From: Spirochaetia bacterium
GTDB taxonomy: Bacteria > Spirochaetota > Leptospirae > Leptospirales > Leptonemataceae
Assembly (NCBI GenBank): GCA_016195395.1
Contig: JACPZR010000018.1
Span: 1 to 5,838, forward strand
Reading direction: 5' to 3'
DNA: 5,838 nucleotides
Made by a program: the position numbers and the translations under genes. Shown here in pieces: positions 1-5,438 of this stretch. The first letter of the stretch is position 1; each line of letters starts with the position of its first letter. The notes under the pieces were generated by a model. It was not told where the DNA came from. It made no database searches and saw only the letters and a list, made by a program, of their open reading frames with translations.

Positions 1-808
1 CGACCTGCAACGGCGCCATGTCCATGTAGTTTACTTCTTCCGGCTGGCAGAACGGATATTCACCGCGGCGCCGGCAGCTAATGAGACGCGTGCTGAACGT
101 TCCGTCCTCTTCCAGGGGAACGTTGGCCTGTGCAATGTTGTAACGCTCTTCGATATCAGCGGTGAGGTATTCAACCTGCGTTGAAACTTTTCCGTGACCC
201 ACTTTGCGGTACGGTGTTTCAAGGAATCCGTACTTGTTCACGCGGCAGAACGAGCTCATGGAGACGATCAGACCGATGTTTGGACCTTCCGGGGTTTCAA
301 TGGGGCACATACGGCCGTAGTGGCTGTAGTGAATGTCGCGCACTTCAAAGCCGGCTCTCTCGCGTGACAGACCTCCGGGCCCAAGCGCATTGAGACGACG
401 CTTGTGCGTCAGCTCGGCGAGCGGGTTGGTTTGGTCCATGAACTGGGACAGCTGGCTGGATCCAAAGAATTCATTAACCACCGCCATGATCGGCTTGATG
501 GAAATCAGCGCCTGCGGCGTGATCACGTCGATGTCCTGCACGGTCATACGCTCTTTCACGACGCGTTCAATGCGGGTAAAGCCCACCTTGAGCTGGTTCA
601 TGAGAAGTTCGCCCACGGAACGCACGCGGCGGTTTCCAAGGTGGTCGATGTCATCGAAGTGGTATTCGGGAACTTCGTTAACAAGATTCACAAAGTAGCG
701 GAGCGACTCGACGATGTCGATGGGGCGCAGGGCCCGGTCTTCAACGTTCGTAAATTCCTTGGGGTTGTGGTAGGAAAACTTGTTATTGATCTTATAACGT
801 CGCCGCAT
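1..808 (-). CDS. rpoB: RNA polymerase beta subunit, central fragment (partial, out of frame with the upstream part)
   Basis: This is the continuation of RpoB, the catalytic beta subunit of RNA polymerase, read in a different frame from the N-terminal part and running off the left edge. Homology starts around RYKINNKF (about 799) and continues through [70 protein letters not shown] and [12 protein letters not shown], ending at [10 protein letters not shown]. These are fork-loop and rifampicin-pocket motifs found in all bacterial beta subunits. The frame is open with no stop from 808 to position 1. An in-frame ATG lies at 808, but it has no usable Shine-Dalgarno at normal spacing, so independent initiation is unlikely. 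The upper boundary is therefore only the limit of the frame. Relative to normal RpoB, about 40 residues just upstream are missing. Identity of the family is certain; whether the gene is functional is not. Confidence 0.9.
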   Translation of the reverse strand, partial: MRRRYKINNKFSYHNPKEFTNVEDRALRPIDIVESLRYFVNLVNEVPEYHFDDIDHLGNRRVRSVGELLMNQLKVGFTRIERVVKERMTVQDIDVITPQALISIKPIMAVVNEFFGSSQLSQFMDQTNPLAELTHKRRLNALGPGGLSRERAGFEVRDIHYSHYGRMCPIETPEGPNIGLIVSMSSFCRVNKYGFLETPYRKVGHGKVSTQVEYLTADIEERYNIAQANVPLEEDGTFSTRLISCRRRGEYPFCQPEEVNYMDMAPLQV

Positions 809-1688
809 CCTGGGTTTCCACGCCGTCTTTTTCAAGGCAGTTAATGACGGTAACGTCATCCTTGCCGCCGGGGAAAACCAAAAGAGCCACTTTCTTGATC
901 TTGAGTTCTTTGAGAATGTCGAGGTTGTCCTCGTTCACCTTTTCGCCGGCGTCAATGATCGTCTCATCGCTTTCGGGGTTCAGCACGGCGGCCGCAAAAC
1001 GGCGTCCGATCATCTTTTTCAAATCACGGGCATTGGCGCCTGCGATCTGGATGGTTTCCGTCTGGTAGAAGAGTTTCAGAACTTCTTCGTTGCTTCCAAA
1101 GCCCATCGCCTTCAGGAGAAGCGTGGACGGGAATTTCTTCTTGCGATCGATCCGAGCCACAAGGATACCCTTGGAGTCCATTTCGAGTTCCAGCCAGGAA
1201 CCGCGGTACGGGATCACGCGCGCGCTGTAGATGCGCTTCTCAACATCATAGAAGAAGAAAATACCGGGACTTCTGTGGAGCTGGGAAACAACTACGCGCT
1301 CGGCGCCGTTGATGATGAACGTGCCCTGCTCTGTCATGAGCGGAAGGTCGCCTATGTAGACGCTCTGCTCGCGGACTTCTCCCGTGTGCTTATTAATAAG
1401 ACGAATGGTGGCTTTCAGGGGAACAGCAAACGTTGCTCCGCGGTTTTTGCACTCTTCCACGTCCCAGCGCGGGGTGCCCAGCTCGTAGGACACATATTCA
1501 AGAACCATGTCCTCGTTGGGGCTTTCAATCGGGAATGTTTCGCGGTAGACGGCCTCAAGGCCCTGGTGCTTCCGCTTGGCCGGCTGCGCGTCCGGCTGGA
1601 GGAACCATTCTCCCCACGCCGCCGATTTTGTGCGGCCCTGTGGCCTGCGCCGGCGTCCTTGCCGGCGGTGCTTCGCCTTGCGAACCAC
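792..1688 (-). CDS. rpoB: RNA polymerase beta subunit, N-terminal fragment (frameshifted, altered N-terminus)
   Basis: This is the N-terminal third of RpoB. Recognisable beta motifs run from [18 protein letters not shown] (about 1610) through [54 protein letters not shown] and [13 protein letters not shown] to [12 protein letters not shown]. It then hits TAA at 792-794. Family members would continue into the RPGEPPT and FENLFF region, but that segment is absent and homology resumes one frame over. The first 26 residues (V-R-K-A-K-H-R-R, then an Arg-rich run) do not resemble any RpoB start, which normally has an IEIQ-type motif about ten residues before WFLQ. The GTG at 1688 is the only conventional start in this open frame, which is bounded upstream by a TAG near 1797-1799. 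It has no properly spaced Shine-Dalgarno. As written the gene is best read as disrupted or misassembled. It lies 165 nt downstream of rplL, in the usual rplJL-rpoBC order. Confidence 0.85.
   Translation of the reverse strand: MVRKAKHRRQGRRRRPQGRTKSAAWGEWFLQPDAQPAKRKHQGLEAVYRETFPIESPNEDMVLEYVSYELGTPRWDVEECKNRGATFAVPLKATIRLINKHTGEVREQSVYIGDLPLMTEQGTFIINGAERVVVSQLHRSPGIFFFYDVEKRIYSARVIPYRGSWLELEMDSKGILVARIDRKKKFPSTLLLKAMGFGSNEEVLKLFYQTETIQIAGANARDLKKMIGRRFAAAVLNPESDETIIDAGEKVNEDNLDILKELKIKKVALLVFPGGKDDVTVINCLEKDGVETQDAATL
1619..1634 (-). repeat. Copy 1 of a motif shared by both spacers around rplL
   Basis: On the plus strand this reads CCGCCGATTTTGTGCG and matches 2312-2327 at 15 of 16 positions. 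This copy ends about 8 bases from the point where RpoB homology begins (about 1610). The other copy is in the rplJ-rplL spacer. A shared motif in two neighbouring intergenic regions suggests a dispersed intergenic repeat. Confidence 0.55.
1649..1666 (-). repeat. GC-rich inverted repeat inside the aberrant rpoB 5' end
   Basis: GCCGGC, a 6-nt loop and GCCGGC form a perfect 6-bp stem. It sits within the Arg-rich stretch that precedes the first recognisable RpoB residues. Together with the neighbouring direct repeats it supports the view that this stretch is spacer or repeat DNA rather than native rpoB coding sequence. Confidence 0.5.
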
Positions 1689-1712
1689 AGCCCTGCGGGC
1701 AGCCGCAGTTAC
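1679..1712 (-). repeat. Direct repeat unit B upstream of rpoB
   Basis: This 34-nt unit matches the unit at 1741-1774 at about 27 of 34 positions, with a period of 62 nt. The best conserved blocks are TGCCCGCAGG and GTGGTTC on the minus strand. Both copies can form a short GCGG-(C/T)TGC-CCGC stem-loop. The rpoB candidate GTG start at 1688 lies inside this unit. Confidence 0.6.
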
Positions 1713-1740
1713 TATATCAACTCTGAAGCCAATCGGGTTC

Positions 1741-1774
1741 CGTGAACCACGGGCCTGCGGGCAACCGCTGCTAC
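1741..1774 (-). repeat. Direct repeat unit A upstream of rpoB
   Basis: This is the partner of the unit at 1679-1712 (about 27 of 34 identical), in the same orientation. It lies in the rplL-rpoB spacer between the 9-bp hairpin and the aberrant rpoB start, so the spacer contains a small degenerate tandem array of two units. Confidence 0.6.
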
Positions 1775-1808
1775 GACTCTCAAGTTGCCAGAACGGCTAG
1801 ACACGACC

Positions 1809-1832
1809 AGCCACCCGTTTTTGCGGGTGGCT
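1809..1832 (-). promoter_or_regulatory. Perfect 9-bp hairpin in the rplL-rpoB spacer
   Basis: On the minus strand AGCCACCCG, the 6-nt loop CAAAAA and CGGGTGGCT form a perfect 9-bp GC-rich stem. It begins 21 nt after the rplL stop codon. The bases that follow are GGTCGTGT, with no U-tract, so it is not a standard intrinsic terminator. In E. coli the same spacer carries a partial attenuator and an RNase III processing site. By position this hairpin could play a similar role in setting ribosomal protein versus polymerase output, which is inference. Confidence 0.6.
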
Positions 1833-1853
1833 GATTTACAAATCCGCGCCTGA

Positions 1854-2234
1854 TTAGGCTGCAACGAGATCGACCGTTGCTCCAACTGCTTCCAGTTTCT
1901 TTTTGAGGTCATCGGCTGCGGCTTTTGCCAGGCCGTCTTTAACGCTCTGGCCGCCTTTCTCTACCAAGTCCTTAGCTTCTTTCAGACCAAGACCGGTCAC
2001 TTCACGAACAACCTTGATAACCTCGATCTTCTTTTCGCCGTGGGCTTTGAGAACAACGTTATACGTTTTTTCGCCTTCATCCGCTGCCGCTCCGCCGGGG
2101 GCTGCTGCTGCAGCCACAGCTACGGGAGCCGCGGTGGAAATGCCGAATTTTTCTTCCATTTTCTTGACGAGCTCTGCGGCTTCCGTCAGGGTCAACTTAC
2201 CAATCTGCTCAAGCAGTGCATCCGCTGTAGACAT
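1854..2234 (-). CDS. rplL: 50S ribosomal protein L7/L12
   Basis: The 126-residue product is L7/L12, the multicopy stalk protein that recruits and activates translational GTPases (EF-Tu, EF-G, IF2). The N-terminal dimerisation helices are visible (about residues 1-33, [20 protein letters not shown]), then an Ala/Pro/Gly-rich hinge (about 35-52). The C-terminal domain carries the conserved [24 protein letters not shown] and [13 protein letters not shown] segments and ends VDLVAA. Length is typical. The ATG at 2234 is preceded by a strong AAGGAG with 8-nt spacing. It follows rplJ across an unusually long 201-nt spacer, which may allow the extra L12 expression needed for four or more copies per ribosome. 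The gene is intact. Confidence 0.97.
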   Translation of the reverse strand: MSTADALLEQIGKLTLTEAAELVKKMEEKFGISTAAPVAVAAAAAPGGAAADEGEKTYNVVLKAHGEKKIEVIKVVREVTGLGLKEAKDLVEKGGQSVKDGLAKAAADDLKKKLEAVGATVDLVAA

Positions 2235-2435
2235 TCTCTTTTCTCCTTATACTGAGGGCGTCACAAGATCGGTGTGGGCCGCCCGTTCACACGGACACCC
2301 GCCCTTCTGTCCCGCCGATTTTATGCGAACCCGCGCCCTTTCGCAGCTTGCTGCTTGTCACAGCCTCGGATCCGCCAATCACTTAGCCTCCGGCAGACCC
2401 GCAAGCCTGCCGCCTTAAAATAAATAAGGTCTTCT
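2235..2435 (-). promoter_or_regulatory. Hairpin-rich leader between rplJ and rplL
   Basis: This 201-nt spacer holds no gene but several inverted repeats. Going downstream there is an A/T-rich stem (2413-2429, CCTTA/TAAGG). Next is a 6-bp stem CGGCAG/CTGCCG (2391-2412), then a tight GCAGC/GCTGC hairpin (2343-2354). Last is GTGTG/CACAC (2272-2292), about 37 nt before the rplL start. It ends in the rplL Shine-Dalgarno AAGGAG (2243-2248). It also carries a copy of the motif shared with the rpoB spacer. Candidate roles are rplL-specific processing, stability or translational control. None can be shown from sequence alone, and no convincing sigma70-type promoter is visible. Confidence 0.45.
2312..2327 (-). 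repeat. Copy 2 of a motif shared by both spacers around rplL
   Basis: On the plus strand this reads CCGCCGATTTTATGCG, one mismatch from the copy at 1619-1634 and in the same orientation. It lies in the middle of the rplJ-rplL spacer, between the 2343-2354 and 2272-2292 hairpins. Confidence 0.55.
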
Positions 2436-2972
2436 CTAGCCCCCGTTCTTCTCGCCCACGGCTTTGACGGCGCGCGCGATACTCGTGATCACTTCCTTCA
2501 TGCCGACAGCAATCTTCTGTGCCGGAGTGTTGAGACCGCGGCCGATGATGGCCAGCATCTCTTCACGAGAAGGCAGATTCGCGATCTGCTTCACCTCTGC
2601 CGTTGGCAGATAACGCCCTTCCAGAGAGCCGGACCGGACTTTCACCATGTCAGCTTCTTTGGAATAATCCAAGAGGGCTTTTGTTACGGCCGGGAAATCC
2701 CGGTCTTCCACGAACGTGTAAGCAATGGGCCCGAACAAATCCGGATCCATTTGCGACAGCACATCTTTGTGTCCGTCTGATTCAGCCAAGGCCTTGCGCA
2801 CGAGGTTGTTTTTCAAAACCCTCAGGCGGCCGTTCTTCGCGCGAACGCGGCGGCGCAGGTCCGTCATCTTCTCCACCGTGAGCCCTGAATAGGTGCTCAC
2901 GACAAAGTTCTTCTTCTCTTTCAGAAGATTTTTGATTTGTTCCAGTTGTTCTGCTTTCTTTGGAGATCCCAC
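2436..2972 (-). CDS. rplJ: 50S ribosomal protein L10
   Basis: The 178-residue product is L10, which anchors the L7/L12 dimers to 23S rRNA at the base of the stalk. Family hallmarks are the N-terminal helix with KAEQLEQIKNLLKEKKNFVV and the YSGLTVEKMTDLRRRVR segment. The RNA-binding LRVLKNNLVRKAL follows, then the GPIAYTF strand. The C-terminal helices that bind L12 dimers occupy roughly residues 135-172. The start is GTG at 2972, supported by AGGAG at 2980-2984 with 7-nt spacing. That Shine-Dalgarno overlaps the rplA stop codon (2983-2985), so translation is probably coupled to rplA. The 10-nt gap leaves no room for the long L10-binding leader seen upstream of E. coli rplJ, so any autogenous site would have to lie elsewhere. 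Confidence 0.97.
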   Translation of the reverse strand: MGSPKKAEQLEQIKNLLKEKKNFVVSTYSGLTVEKMTDLRRRVRAKNGRLRVLKNNLVRKALAESDGHKDVLSQMDPDLFGPIAYTFVEDRDFPAVTKALLDYSKEADMVKVRSGSLEGRYLPTAEVKQIANLPSREEMLAIIGRGLNTPAQKIAVGMKEVITSIARAVKAVGEKNGG

Positions 2973-2982
2973 GTCTGTGCTC

Positions 2983-3669
2983 CTAAACCGCCAGCGAACG
3001 GATATTCACTCGAATGCCCGGTCCCATGGTCGGAGAAATATAAAAGCTCTTCACGTACTCGCCCTTGGCGTCAGAGGGGCGGTCACGAATGATCGCCTGA
3101 AAGACAGCGCGAATGTTGTCTTCAAGCTTGGGCGCATCAAAGGAAATCTTGCCGATTCCCAGATGAATCACTCCGGTCTTGTCCGGGCGATATTCTGTTT
3201 GCCCCGCTTTGAGCGCCTTCACTGCGCCCGCAACGTCGGCGGTCACGGTTCCAGCTTTCGGCTTGGGCATGAGACCCTTGCGGCCGAGAATCGGAGCGAT
3301 CTTACCGATGTCCTTCATCATGTCCGGCGTGGCCACGACTGCATCAAAGTCGGTGTAGTTTTCTTTTTGAATCTTTTCAATCAGGTCTGCCGCGCCGATC
3401 ACATCAGCGCCGGCGGCCTGGGCTTCCGCGTGCTTGTCTTCTTTTGCAATGACAGCCACGCGAATTTTACGGCCCGAACCGTGCGGAAGCTTCACAATCC
3501 CGCGCACGTTCTGGTACGACTTATAGCCGATCTTGATAGAGGCATCAATCGTACCGTCGAACTTGGTATAGCTGACCTTCTTGACCAGCTCAGCGGCCTC
3601 AGAGGGTTCGTAGATTTTTCCCGGCTGAACCTGTTCAGCCACCTTGGTCCATTTCTTTCCGCGTTTCAT
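2983..3669 (-). CDS. rplA: 50S ribosomal protein L1
   Basis: The product of about 228 residues is L1, which binds 23S rRNA helices 76-78 to form the mobile stalk that moves E-site tRNA. In many bacteria it also represses its own mRNA. Visible landmarks are [14 protein letters not shown] at the N-terminus, [14 protein letters not shown], the [15 protein letters not shown] segment, [16 protein letters not shown] in the inserted domain and the C-terminal [11 protein letters not shown] choose ATG at 3669, whose ATGA overlaps the rplK stop and is preceded by GGGG about 10 nt upstream. An in-frame ATG at 3696 would add nine unusual residues and a 31-nt overlap with rplK. The 4-nt overlap implies translational coupling. 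The gene is intact. Confidence 0.96.
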   Translation of the reverse strand: MKRGKKWTKVAEQVQPGKIYEPSEAAELVKKVSYTKFDGTIDASIKIGYKSYQNVRGIVKLPHGSGRKIRVAVIAKEDKHAEAQAAGADVIGAADLIEKIQKENYTDFDAVVATPDMMKDIGKIAPILGRKGLMPKPKAGTVTADVAGAVKALKAGQTEYRPDKTGVIHLGIGKISFDAPKLEDNIRAVFQAIIRDRPSDAKGEYVKSFYISPTMGPGIRVNIRSLAV

Positions 3670-4091
3670 ACGACTTCGACCCCCATGGATCGGCATGTGC
3701 CCGACAAGAGACGCACGGCGGCGTCCATATCATTGCAGTTGAGATCTTTCATTTTAATATTTGCGATCTTCTCGAGCTGTGCCCGACTGATCTTGCCCAC
3801 TTTCTGCTTGTTGGGAGTGGACGATCCCTTCTCGATCGCAAGCTCCTTGATCACAAGCAGCGCCGCAGGAGGCGATTTCGTGATGAAGGTGAAGCTCCGG
3901 TCCGAGTAGACCGTGATCACAACGGGAAGCTTGATCCCCACCTGTGACTTGGTCTTCTCATTAAACTGCTTGCAGAACTCCATGATGTTGAGGCCGTGCT
4001 GACCCAGCGCCGGACCCACTGGAGGAGCCGGATTTGCTTTGCCGGCTTCTACCTGCAGTTTGATCTGTGTTACAACTTTCTTCGCAGCCAT
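3666..4091 (-). CDS. rplK: 50S ribosomal protein L11
   Basis: The 141-residue product is L11, part of the GTPase-associated centre, binding 23S rRNA around nucleotide 1067 together with L10/L12. The N-terminal domain shows the conserved [20 protein letters not shown] proline-rich loop (the thiostrepton region), followed by [18 protein letters not shown]. The C-terminal RNA-binding domain includes [32 protein letters not shown] and [21 protein letters not shown]. Length matches the family. The ATG at 4091 has AGGA at 4099-4102 with 7-nt spacing and sits 18 nt after the nusG stop. That gap seems too short for a separate L1-binding leader like the one upstream of rplK in E. coli. Its stop overlaps the rplA start. 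Confidence 0.97.
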   Translation of the reverse strand: MAAKKVVTQIKLQVEAGKANPAPPVGPALGQHGLNIMEFCKQFNEKTKSQVGIKLPVVITVYSDRSFTFITKSPPAALLVIKELAIEKGSSTPNKQKVGKISRAQLEKIANIKMKDLNCNDMDAAVRLLSGTCRSMGVEVV

Positions 4092-4109
4092 AATTGAATC
4101 CTAATTTCA

Positions 4110-4646
4110 CTAACCAACGTTTGATGCGACCTGGAGGTAATCCAGCTCTACCGGAGTTGCCTGGCCGAAGATCTCCACCTTAACTCTCAGGCGGCCTTTT
4201 TCAGGCATGATCTCATCCACGATTCCGGTGAAGTTGGCAAACGGACCATCCACGATCTTGACCGTCTCTCCAACTGTGAAGAGCATGCGGCCGACAGGTT
4301 GTTCTTCCTGAATAGAGTCCCCGCCCTGCATGAGGTTCTTAACCTCATCATCAGACAGCGCTTCCGGATCAGGAGATCCCACAAAGCCCGCCACAGAGGG
4401 AAGCTTGCGGATCATGAACTGAAGCTCATCGTCCATATCAAGTTCAGCGAGGATGTAACCAGGCATAAACTTTTTCTCAACGATGCGCTTCTTGCCGCCC
4501 TTCATTTCGGCCACTTTGATCGTGGGAATACTCACCACGCCCACCCGAGACTGGAGGTTTTTCGACTTCACCATCTTTTCAAGGTTTAACTTAACCTTGT
4601 TTTCATGACCGGAATAGGTCCGTATCACATACCACTTAAGGGCCAT
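4110..4646 (-). CDS. nusG: Transcription termination/antitermination factor NusG
   Basis: NusG binds the clamp of elongating RNA polymerase, suppresses pausing, and links it to Rho or to the ribosome through NusE/S10. The NGN domain is clear: [18 protein letters not shown] at the start, [32 protein letters not shown] and [11 protein letters not shown] linker follows, then a C-terminal KOW domain ([43 protein letters not shown]). From ATG 4646 the protein has 178 residues, typical for the family. An in-frame ATG at 4664 would add MVEIPA but has no Shine-Dalgarno. A GGTGGA lies about 10 nt before 4646, and family members start near MxxKWYV. It lies directly after secE, the standard secE-nusG pair. 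The gene is intact. Confidence 0.96.
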   Translation of the reverse strand: MALKWYVIRTYSGHENKVKLNLEKMVKSKNLQSRVGVVSIPTIKVAEMKGGKKRIVEKKFMPGYILAELDMDDELQFMIRKLPSVAGFVGSPDPEALSDDEVKNLMQGGDSIQEEQPVGRMLFTVGETVKIVDGPFANFTGIVDEIMPEKGRLRVKVEIFGQATPVELDYLQVASNVG

Positions 4647-4666
4647 CGCCGGGATTTCCACCATCG

Positions 4667-4858
4667 TCAGGACGAACGCGTTGCCGCTCCGACCACAAAT
4701 TCAAAAACAAACTCAAAGGCGTGATCTACGAAGTAGAGAAAGAGAGAGATAACTACCACGGCCCCAAGAACCACAACGGTAGAGTTCAAAACCTCTTCCC
4801 GTGTTGGCCAAACGACCTTCCGCAATTCATCGCGGCTTTCTTTCAAAAAATCTAACAT
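4667..4858 (-). CDS. secE: Preprotein translocase subunit SecE
   Basis: SecE is the small essential membrane subunit that clamps SecY in the SecYEG protein-export channel of the inner membrane. The 63-residue form starts MLDFLKESRDELRKVVWPTR. It carries the amphipathic helix with the conserved ELRKVVWPTREEV motif (about residues 10-22), then a single transmembrane segment (about 26-46, VVVLGAVVVISLFLYFVD). The length fits single-span SecE rather than the three-span enterobacterial form. I choose ATG 4858 because AAAGGGG (4867-4873) lies 8 nt upstream. An in-frame GTG at 4888 would add ten residues but lacks a Shine-Dalgarno. It sits upstream of nusG and downstream of tRNA-Trp, as in many bacteria. 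Confidence 0.94.
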   Translation of the reverse strand: MLDFLKESRDELRKVVWPTREEVLNSTVVVLGAVVVISLFLYFVDHAFEFVFEFVVGAATRSS

Positions 4859-4866
4859 AAGTCGCG

Positions 4867-4873
4867 CCCCTTT
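4867..4873 (-). promoter_or_regulatory. Ribosome binding site that decides the secE start
   Basis: AAAGGGG lies 8 nt upstream of ATG 4858 on the minus strand. No comparable purine run precedes the alternative GTG at 4888. This favours the shorter SecE. Confidence 0.6.
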
Positions 4874-4983
4874 GACCTTTCGGTCCACCGCATCATTTCT
4901 GACGCGCGCTCCCGCTCATTCGATTTCATCTTCCGACAGAACGGCTTTCGCCGCCGAGCCGAACAGCGCTTGCGCGCTTTGAT

Positions 4984-4998
4984 GACCGAAGATCGGTC
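4984..4998 (-). promoter_or_regulatory. Short hairpin just downstream of tRNA-Trp
   Basis: GACCGA-TCT-TCGGTC forms a perfect 6-bp stem with a 3-nt loop, 3 nt after the tRNA-Trp discriminator base. No U-tract follows, so full termination is not expected. Two more small stems lie downstream in the same spacer, including a CGGC-GAAA-GCCG stem with a GNRA loop around 4943-4954. They may help tRNA 3' processing or separate the tRNA from the secE message. This is inference. Confidence 0.4.
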
Positions 4999-5001
4999 CT
5001 G

Positions 5002-5073
5002 CAGGCCGAGAGAGAATCGAACTCCCATCTAGGGTTTTGGAGACCCCTATTCTAACCGTTGAACTATCGGCCT
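5002..5073 (-). tRNA. tRNA-Trp (anticodon CCA)
   Basis: A complete cloverleaf can be folded by eye. The acceptor is AGGCCGA/TCGGCCT (7 perfect pairs), and the D stem is GTTC/GAAT. The anticodon stem GGGGT/ACCCT closes the loop CTCCAAA with anticodon CCA, which reads UGG. The T arm is GGGAG-TTCGATT-CTCTC. The discriminator base is G and the first pair A1-U72, both as expected for bacterial tRNA-Trp. The 3' CCA is not encoded (the bases are GCAG), so it must be added by nucleotidyltransferase. It lies upstream of secE, the usual location. Confidence 0.96.
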
Positions 5074-5146
5074 GTATAGGTTTCCCGCCCGCCTGCCAGT
5101 TGCACGGCACCTGCGGTTCTCACCACTTTGGCGCCGGCCAGTTATC

Positions 5147-5219
5147 AGCCCTCTACCAGGCTTGAACTGGTGACCTCATCCTTACCATGGATGCGCTCTA
5201 CCAACTGAGCTAAGAGGGC
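5147..5219 (-). tRNA. tRNA-Thr (anticodon GGT)
   Basis: A complete cloverleaf is visible. The acceptor is GCCCTCT/AGAGGGC, the D arm GCTC-AGTTGGTA-GAGC. The anticodon stem CATCC/GGATG closes ATGGTAA with anticodon GGT, which reads ACC and ACU. The variable loop is AGGTC and the T arm ACCAG-TTCAAGC-CTGGT. G1-C72 and C2-G71 are present, as expected for threonine identity. The discriminator is T and the CCA is not encoded. In many bacteria this tRNA directly precedes tuf; here it precedes tRNA-Trp by 73 bp with no tuf between. The 73-bp spacer (5074-5146) holds no recognisable element. Confidence 0.96.
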
Positions 5220-5324
5220 AGATTTACTTCAGCCTGCCGACGTTCGAATCAAAGGAAATCCGGCGACTAATGTCCCCGGCGTCCGCTACACGACCGCCGA
5301 AAAGCCCAATCAGCAAAGTGAACC

Positions 5325-5352
5325 AATGTTTGGAAGGCGGGTTTTTTGTCAA
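5325..5352 (-). promoter_or_regulatory. Candidate sigma70-type promoter for the tRNA-Thr/tRNA-Trp/secE unit
   Basis: A perfect TTGACA lies at 5347-5352 on the minus strand. It is followed at 16 nt by a weak -10 candidate AACATT (5325-5330), which matches TATAAT at 3 of 6 positions. Transcription would begin near 5318, about 100 nt before tRNA-Thr. The location in the only spacer between the serine hydrolase stop and the tRNAs fits, but the poor -10 keeps confidence low. Nothing else is recognisable in the 217-bp spacer 5220-5436. Confidence 0.35.
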
Positions 5353-5418
5353 TAAAGTCCGGGCCGTGGGCGCGGAAATTGCTATGGCGCGGGCGATTCG
5401 GGTCGACTTGTCGCTTCG

Positions 5419-5438
5419 AAAAGCCCGAGGAGAGGGCT
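5419..5438 (-). terminator. Weak intrinsic terminator at the end of the serine hydrolase gene
   Basis: AGCCC, a 7-nt loop and GGGCT form a 5-bp stem overlapping the TAG stop. It is followed by a short T run (GGGCTTTTCG on the minus strand). The stem and the U-run are both short, so termination may be partial. Its location between the hydrolase and the tRNA operon is where a terminator would be expected. Confidence 0.4.

Noticed and set aside
792..808. Programmed ribosomal frameshifting to produce full RpoB
   Set aside because: No slippery heptamer is evident, and about 40 conserved residues are missing, so a frameshift alone would not give a normal protein.
404..844. A 146-codon plus-strand frame
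   Set aside because: It is antisense to the conserved RpoB fork-loop region and has no support of its own.
1712..1739. TATAGT as a -10 element of an rpoB promoter
   Set aside because: No reasonable -35 hexamer occurs at 16-18 nt upstream, and rpoB is expected to be read from the upstream operon.
2893..3909. A 338-codon plus-strand open frame
   Set aside because: It lies antisense to rplJ, rplA and rplK, whose products are unmistakable. Its translation has no family signature and it is a shadow of the GC-rich coding strand.
4916..5110. A 64-codon minus-strand frame crossing tRNA-Trp and ending SAAKAVLSEDEIE
   Set aside because: It runs straight through the tRNA gene, has no recognisable family and lacks a supported start. 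The protein-like ending is probably chance.
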